A DNA stretch of 64,000 nt from Sphingobium sp. CR2-8 (GTDB taxonomy: Bacteria > Pseudomonadota > Alphaproteobacteria > Sphingomonadales > Sphingomonadaceae). Every line of letters begins with the position of its first letter. Positions within the stretch are counted from its first letter, which is position 1. A model generated the notes under the pieces. That model did not search any database. It was not told where the DNA came from and saw nothing but the letters and a program-made list of their open reading frames with translations. The translations under genes and the position numbers were made by a program. This document shows, piece after piece, positions 59,351-64,000 of the stretch. Where the stretch lies: assembly GCF_035818615.1 (NCBI RefSeq), contig NZ_JAYKZY010000002.1, forward strand, positions 1,986,501 through 2,050,500, written 5' to 3'.

Positions 59351-59907
59351 GGATCATTTCTGGCCAATGGCGCGGGCGGCCGCTGACCGCACCCAAGGGC
59401 GACGCGACGCGACCGACCGGCGACCGGACCCGCGAGACGCTGTTTTCCATGTTGGTGAGCCGGATCGGATCGTTCGAGGGGTTGAGCGTGGCCGACTTCT
59501 TCGCCGGGTCAGGGGCGCTGGGGTTCGAGGCGCTGTCCCGGGGCGCGGCGTCCTGCCTGTTCGTGGAGCAGGACAAGGCGGCGCTGGACGCGATCCGCGC
59601 CAATGGCGATCGGCTGGGCATCCGGCCGGACGTGCGCGCGTCCAGCGTCCTGTCGCTGGGGTCCGCGCCCAAGCCGCTGGACCTCATCTTCATGGACCCG
59701 CCCTATGGAACAGGCGCGGGACAAGTGGCGCTCGACAAGCTGGGGCGGCTGGGTTGGACCGGTAGCGCGACCTGGATCAGCATCGAGACAGACCGACGCG
59801 AGGATGTGGCGGTAAAGGGTTTTGCCGTCGACGCGGTGCGGGATGTCGGCAAGGCGCGGATCACGCTGCTGCGGGCGGAAGACCAGGCATTCTCGGCCGG
59901 ACAATGA
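59347..59907 (+). CDS. rsmD: 16S rRNA (guanine(966)-N2)-methyltransferase
   Basis: This 186-residue RsmD-type methyltransferase has the N-terminal MRIISGQWRGRPL and RPTGDRTRETLFSML, the SAM site VADFFAGSGALGFEALSRG, and the N6/N2-methylase motif FMDPPYGTG (Asp117-Pro-Pro-Tyr120). It methylates G966 of 16S rRNA during 30S assembly. The start overlaps the pseudouridine synthase stop. Confidence 0.92.
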   Translation: MRIISGQWRGRPLTAPKGDATRPTGDRTRETLFSMLVSRIGSFEGLSVADFFAGSGALGFEALSRGAASCLFVEQDKAALDAIRANGDRLGIRPDVRASSVLSLGSAPKPLDLIFMDPPYGTGAGQVALDKLGRLGWTGSATWISIETDRREDVAVKGFAVDAVRDVGKARITLLRAEDQAFSAGQ

Positions 59908-60032
59908 GACAGCGAAGTAGACAGTTGTAAGGCGTTTTTGCGTATCGCGTTTGATTTTATATATATTTTTCAAATACTTAGATATTTTCTAGAGTGGCGC
60001 TGTATCGCATTTCTGCGTAAAATGATGCGCAG

Positions 60033-60076
60033 ACATGCCCGGCGGCCGACGCTAAGCGCCGCGCCGCCGGGCATGT
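60033..60076. terminator. strong hairpin between rsmD and the Pro-rich gene
   Basis: A 14-bp perfect stem (ACATGCCCGGCGGC and its complement) encloses a 16-base loop. It sits 8 bp past the stop of the reverse-strand Pro-rich gene and 126 bp past rsmD. T-runs are weak on both sides. Confidence 0.6.
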
Positions 60077-60083
60077 AGGATAT

Positions 60084-60527
60084 TCAGCGCTTGCGCTTTT
60101 TCGGCGCTTCGCTGCGATTGATGCAGCTATCCTGCACCGTGCGCGTGCAGATGGGGTAATCCTTCGCTTCGGTCGGCGGAGGCGTCATGTTGCCACCCAT
60201 GGTGACGGGATTGGCGGACGATCCCATAGGCGCGGCCGGATCCTTGGGCACGCCTGCGGGGGCGGGTGCCATGCCCGGATCGGCCGGCACCGCGCCGGTC
60301 GGCTGTCCGGCATTGGGGTCGGTTTCCGGTGCGGCGGGGGCGGCCGGGGGCACGGGCGCAGCAGGCGGCGTCGCCGCCGGATCAGCGGGCGGGGCTGGCT
60401 CCGTGGGCGGGGTCATGGCGCCACCGGGCGGCTGGCTGCCGGGCGCGGGCATATCCTGCGCCACGGCCATGCCGCTGATGGTGGTGAAGCTGAGCAATGC
60501 AGCGCCTGCAAGCATGATGGATTTCAT
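60084..60527 (-). CDS. secreted Pro/Ala-rich protein of unknown function
   Basis: The protein of 147 residues starts at ATG 60527 (AAGGA six bases upstream) with signal peptide SIMLAGAALLSFTTISGMAVAQ. The mature part is low-complexity (APPADPAATPPAAPVPPAAP and similar) followed by a conserved-looking tail DYPICTRTVQDSCINRSEAPKKRKR, with two Cys that could form a disulfide and a basic end. The Pro-rich part may span the periplasm. No function is assigned. Confidence 0.7.
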   Translation of the reverse strand: MKSIMLAGAALLSFTTISGMAVAQDMPAPGSQPPGGAMTPPTEPAPPADPAATPPAAPVPPAAPAAPETDPNAGQPTGAVPADPGMAPAPAGVPKDPAAPMGSSANPVTMGGNMTPPPTEAKDYPICTRTVQDSCINRSEAPKKRKR

Positions 60528-60669
60528 GGGACATCCTTTCCACTGTTCTTCGACCGTTCGGTCGCCCATTTCTCAGATGGGCGCGGGAAAAACCGGACTG
60601 ATGACGCCCCCGTTCCGTCACGAAGACGAGGCGTGGCGATAGCGCGGCCAGCCGAGTGCTGGCTAGCGC

Positions 60670-61068
60670 CTATGGCCCCTCGGGATAGCGGGCGAATGTG
60701 GGGAGTGCATGCGTATCGGCGATCCATGGCAGCGCATCGTCCATCTGAATCTGCGCCTGCGGCGGGAAGGCGGCAGGATCGTCCAACGTGGCAGTCTGGA
60801 TGTCGATCATGCCGGGGAAACTGACCGAGTTGGTGTAGAAAAGACCCGTTCCGCACGTGCCGCAAAAATGGCGCGTGGCGTTTTGCGACGACTGGTAGCG
60901 CGCCGCCTCCCCCACTATCGTCACCGCATCCTCCGGAAAAAGCGCCCAGCCGACCATTGGCGCGCCCGCGCTGGCGCGGCAGTCCTTGCAATGGCAGACG
61001 GCGCTATAGGCCGGATCGCCGGTCGTTTCGTAACGGATTGCACCACATTGGCATCGGCCTGTCGCCAT
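60670..61068 (-). CDS. GFA/CENP-V family zinc protein
   Basis: This 132-residue member of the glutathione-dependent-formaldehyde-activating family starts at ATG 61068. It contains CQC (Cys6, Cys8), VCHCKDC (Cys25, Cys27, Cys30) and FCGTCG (Cys69, Cys72), the zinc ligands of the fold. Few family members act on formaldehyde; S-glutathione adduct chemistry is the general guess. It stands alone, 107 bp divergent from the helicase gene. Confidence 0.87.
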   Translation of the reverse strand: MATGRCQCGAIRYETTGDPAYSAVCHCKDCRASAGAPMVGWALFPEDAVTIVGEAARYQSSQNATRHFCGTCGTGLFYTNSVSFPGMIDIQTATLDDPAAFPPQAQIQMDDALPWIADTHALPTFARYPEGP

Positions 61069-61175
61069 CACCCTTGCTCCCTTGCATGATTCGCCTTTTG
61101 TTCTCATAGAAGGGCCATCGCTGCAAGAGGGTGCGCCCCTTGCCCCCGAACCACCCCATGCCTAGTTGTCCAGCC

Positions 61176-63452
61176 ATGACCATATCCGTGCCCACCCCCA
61201 ACGACCCGCCCTATCTCGACGGCCTGAACCCGCCCCAGCGGGAGGCGGTGTTGACGACCGAGGGGCCGGTGCTGGTGTTGGCGGGCGCAGGAACGGGCAA
61301 GACGGCGGCGCTGACCGCGCGGCTGGCGCATCTGATCGCGACGCGCCGGGCCTGGCCGTCGGAAATCCTGGCGGTCACCTTCACCAACAAGGCGGCGCGG
61401 GAAATGCGCGCGCGCGTCGGGCGGATGATCGGCGACGCGGTGGAGGGCATGCCCTGGCTCGGCACGTTCCATGCGATCGCCGCCAAGATGCTGCGCCGCC
61501 ATGCCGAACTGGTCGGGCTGCAATCCAATTTCACCATCCTCGACACCGACGACCAGTTGCGACTGCTCAAGCAACTGGTGCAGGCGGAGGGCGTGGACGA
61601 GAAGCGCTGGCCGGTGCGCCAGCTGGCGGGCCTGATCGACCAGTGGAAGAATAAGGGATGGACGCCCGACGATGTCGGTGCGGGTGAGGCCGAGGGCTAT
61701 GCCCATGGCAAGGGGCAGACGCTCTATGCCGCCTATCAGGCGCGTTTGCGGGAAGTGAATGGCTGCGATTTCGGGGACTTGCTGCTACATGTTCTGACGA
61801 TATTGAAGAAGCATCGTGACGTGCTGGAGCAATATCAGCAGCGGTTCCGCTATATTATGGTGGACGAATATCAGGACACCAATAGCAGCCAATATCTGTG
61901 GCTGCGGCTGTTGGCGCAGACACGCAAGAATATCTGCTGCGTGGGCGACGACGACCAGTCCATCTATTCATGGCGCGGCGCAGAGGTCGCCAATATCCTG
62001 CGGTTCGAAAAGGATTTTCCTGGCGCTAGGATCATCAAGCTGGAGCAGAATTACCGATCCACGCCGCATATATTGGGGGCGGCGTCGGGGGTCATTGCCG
62101 AAAATGGCAATCGGCTGGGCAAGACGTTGTGGACCGACATAGACGTGGGCGACAAGGTGCAGGTCGTCGGAGTTTGGGATGGACCGGAAGAGGCGCGACG
62201 GATCGGCGACGATATCGAGGCCGTCCAGCGCAATGGCGGGTCGATCGATGAAGTCGCGATCCTGGTCCGCGCCCAGCACCAGACCCGCGAGTTCGAGGAC
62301 CGCTTCATCCAGATCGGCCTGCCCTATCGGATCGTGGGCGGCTTTCGCTTCTACGAGCGCGCGGAAATCCGCGATGCACTGGCTTATCTGCGGCTGGTCA
62401 ACCAACCGGCCGACGACCTGGCGTTCGAGCGGATCGTCAATGTGCCCAAGCGGGGTCTGGGCGACAAGGCGGTGGAGAAGCTGCATCGGCTGGCCCGGGC
62501 GGAAGGCATACCGCTGGCGATGGCGGCGGCGCGCATATTGGACACCGACGAACTGACGCCGCAGGCGCGGCGATCGCTGGGTAATTTCATCGGCGATCTG
62601 GCGCGCTGGCGCGATCGGGCGACGCAATTGCCCCATGCCGAACTGGCGCGGCAGATATTGGACGAAAGCGGCTATACCGCGACGTTGCAGGCGGAACGCA
62701 CGACCGAAAGCGCCGGGCGGCTGGAGAACCTGTCCGAACTGGCGCGCGCGATGGAGGAATATGAGACGCTGGGCGCGTTCCTGGAGCATGTCAGCCTTGT
62801 CATGGACAATGAGGCGCAGGCGGAAACCGCCAAGGTGACGATCATGACCATCCACGCGGCCAAGGGGCTGGAGTTCGACACCGTGTTTCTGGCGGGCTGG
62901 GAGGAAGGCATCTTCCCGTCGCAACGCGCGCTGGACGAAGGCGGCCTCAACAGTCTGGAGGAAGAGCGGCGGCTGGCCTATGTCGCGATCACGCGGGCGC
63001 GCAAGCGGTGCACCATCGTGCATGCCGCCAATCGCCGCATCTATGGACAGTGGACCAGCAGCATCCCGTCGCGCTTCGTCGGCGAATTGCCGCCCGAGCA
63101 TGTCGAATCGGAAAGCAGCATGAGCGGCGGCGCGTCGCTATGGCGGGCCAACTGGTCGGAGCGCGACGATCCCTTCGCCGATGTCGCGCGTGGCACGGGC
63201 CGTGGGCCGGGCTGGCAGCGGGCGCAGTCCACCGGCCAGTTCAACCGCGAACCGGTGCGGATCGTGGAAGCGCGGGCGTCGGCCGTGTCGCTGGGCAATA
63301 AGGGGCGCAGCGACATGCACGTCGGCCTGCGCGTGTTCCACCAGAAATTCGGCTATGGCGCGGTGGCGGAGATCGAGGGCAACAAGCTGGAAATCGATTT
63401 CGAGACGGCCGGGCGCAAGCGGGTGATGGACAGCTTCGTTCAGCCGGCCTGA
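61176..63452 (+). CDS. UvrD/PcrA/Rep-type ATP-dependent DNA helicase
   Basis: The SF1A helicase of about 758 residues starts at ATG 61176; ATG 61158 and a GTG at 61131 are alternatives and no start has a clear Shine-Dalgarno. Motifs: Q-motif LNPPQREAV, I GAGTGKTAA (37-45), Ia TFTNKAAREMR, II MVDEYQDTN, III GDDDQSIYSWRGA, IV LEQNYRS, V TIHAAKGLEFDTVF and VI RRLAYVAITRARKR. The C-terminal FGYGAVAEIEGNKLEIDF is the Tudor-like RNA-polymerase-interaction end seen in UvrD/PcrA. It acts in repair and replication restart. Its end overlaps the convergent GAF gene by 13 bases. Confidence 0.93.
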   Translation: MTISVPTPNDPPYLDGLNPPQREAVLTTEGPVLVLAGAGTGKTAALTARLAHLIATRRAWPSEILAVTFTNKAAREMRARVGRMIGDAVEGMPWLGTFHAIAAKMLRRHAELVGLQSNFTILDTDDQLRLLKQLVQAEGVDEKRWPVRQLAGLIDQWKNKGWTPDDVGAGEAEGYAHGKGQTLYAAYQARLREVNGCDFGDLLLHVLTILKKHRDVLEQYQQRFRYIMVDEYQDTNSSQYLWLRLLAQTRKNICCVGDDDQSIYSWRGAEVANILRFEKDFPGARIIKLEQNYRSTPHILGAASGVIAENGNRLGKTLWTDIDVGDKVQVVGVWDGPEEARRIGDDIEAVQRNGGSIDEVAILVRAQHQTREFEDRFIQIGLPYRIVGGFRFYERAEIRDALAYLRLVNQPADDLAFERIVNVPKRGLGDKAVEKLHRLARAEGIPLAMAAARILDTDELTPQARRSLGNFIGDLARWRDRATQLPHAELARQILDESGYTATLQAERTTESAGRLENLSELARAMEEYETLGAFLEHVSLVMDNEAQAETAKVTIMTIHAAKGLEFDTVFLAGWEEGIFPSQRALDEGGLNSLEEERRLAYVAITRARKRCTIVHAANRRIYGQWTSSIPSRFVGELPPEHVESESSMSGGASLWRANWSERDDPFADVARGTGRGPGWQRAQSTGQFNREPVRIVEARASAVSLGNKGRSDMHVGLRVFHQKFGYGAVAEIEGNKLEIDFETAGRKRVMDSFVQPA

Positions 63453-63967
63453 TGGTGTTGCGATGCTGCATTCAACCCGGCGATCGACGCCGGGTGCGCG
63501 AGAATGCGGGCGGAGAGAAGCGCGCCGATATCGTGTGCGTAGCTTTCGATCAGGGCGATCGTTTCGGCGTTGTCGATCAGGCGGGGCGCAGGATCAATGG
63601 CGCAAAGCGTGCCATAAAAGCTGCCGTCCGCGAGTATCACCGGGAAAGACACGTAGCTTTTGAAGCCATAGAAGATCGGAACCGGGTGCTTTTGCCACCC
63701 GATGTCGGCGTCGACATGATCGATGACCACATAGTCGCCGGTCTGGCGGATTTCGTTGCAGATCGTCATCTGCACCTCAAGCTCCGCGCCGGGCTCGAGG
63801 CCGAAGGCGATCTTGTCCAGCACCTGGCAGGCGATCCAGCGATCCTCCGTCACGCGCGCGACCGCCGCGAAACCCATCTGGGTAACGGCGCATAGCTGGG
63901 CCAGAATGGCGCGGATCGCGTCGTCATCGCCCTCATCAGCGGCCTGGGCGGCCAATTCGTCCTTCAT
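63440..63967 (-). CDS. GAF-domain protein
   Basis: The 175-residue soluble protein is essentially one GAF domain (about 15-160): ILAQLCAVTQMGFAAVARVTEDRWIACQVLDKIAFGLEPGAEL, VIDHVDADIGWQKHPVPIFYGFKSYVSFPVILADGSFYGTLCAIDP. No output domain follows; the stop is at 63440. The form resembles the sensory part of bacteriophytochrome-like or HWE kinases, and a kinase may lie upstream, beyond the window edge. The ligand is unknown. Confidence 0.8.
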   Translation of the reverse strand: MKDELAAQAADEGDDDAIRAILAQLCAVTQMGFAAVARVTEDRWIACQVLDKIAFGLEPGAELEVQMTICNEIRQTGDYVVIDHVDADIGWQKHPVPIFYGFKSYVSFPVILADGSFYGTLCAIDPAPRLIDNAETIALIESYAHDIGALLSARILAHPASIAGLNAASQHHQAG

Positions 63968-64000
63968 GCCGTTCTCATGGCAGGAAATGATGGTTTTGGC

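Noticed and set aside
1..64000. Insertion sequences, CRISPR arrays, prophage or integrase genes
   Set aside because: I found no transposase or integrase motifs, regular spacers or attachment-site duplications in the window.

Overview
The window is GC-rich chromosomal DNA that looks like a sphingomonad (Alphaproteobacteria, Sphingobium/Sphingomonas-like). The basis is the trpF-trpB-trpA-accD-folC order, the gyrA type, a TonB-dependent receptor embedded in catabolic genes, and a tRNA with encoded CCA. No database search was possible, so the genus is an inference.

Layout. 1-7757 is one divergent catabolic unit around an 80-bp promoter region (4443-4522). Leftward run an HMG-CoA-lyase-like lyase, an isochorismatase-fold amidase, two polysaccharide-deacetylase-fold hydrolases (one frameshifted) and a LeuC-like dehydratase subunit cut by the window edge. 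Rightward run a CaiB-type CoA-transferase and a second LeuC/LeuD-like dehydratase. Together these can be read as cyclic imide -> half-amide -> unsaturated diacid -> hydroxy diacid -> CoA thioester -> cleavage.

7742-38642 is a second catabolic region: alpha/beta-hydrolases (two with His at the nucleophile position), an APH-type kinase, an MFS transporter, a methyltransferase, an M24 metallohydrolase, two luciferase-like (LLM) proteins, a TonB receptor, a GH3 glucosidase with a GPH transporter, a DUF1838 protein, an IclR regulator, two aldehyde dehydrogenases, HyuA/HyuB with an N-carbamoyl-amidase-like protein, and a FAD aromatic hydroxylase. Its divergent promoters repeatedly carry the palindrome TATCCG-N5-CGGATA (9859, 29010, 38339, near-perfect at 38450, degenerate at 15670). 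One copy lies beside iclR, which points to an IclR-controlled regulon spread over about 28 kb. A 29-residue membrane peptide gene (38553-38642) sits just downstream of one of these sites.

From the tRNA at 38769 to the end the content is mostly housekeeping: a polysaccharide deacetylase, a PAS histidine kinase with a degenerate ATPase domain, an Lrp regulator, two tandem TPR-like secreted proteins (one frameshifted), gyrA, DUF952, a glycosyltransferase, an LpxL-type acyltransferase, trpFBA-accD-folC, a cysteine-cluster protein behind a Fur-like palindrome, an AmpG-type permease, a response regulator, an RsuA-family pseudouridine synthase, rsmD, a Pro-rich secreted protein, a GFA protein, a UvrD-type helicase and a GAF protein. 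No insertion sequences, CRISPR arrays or rRNA genes were seen. Most long ORFs antisense to these genes are by-products of high GC.
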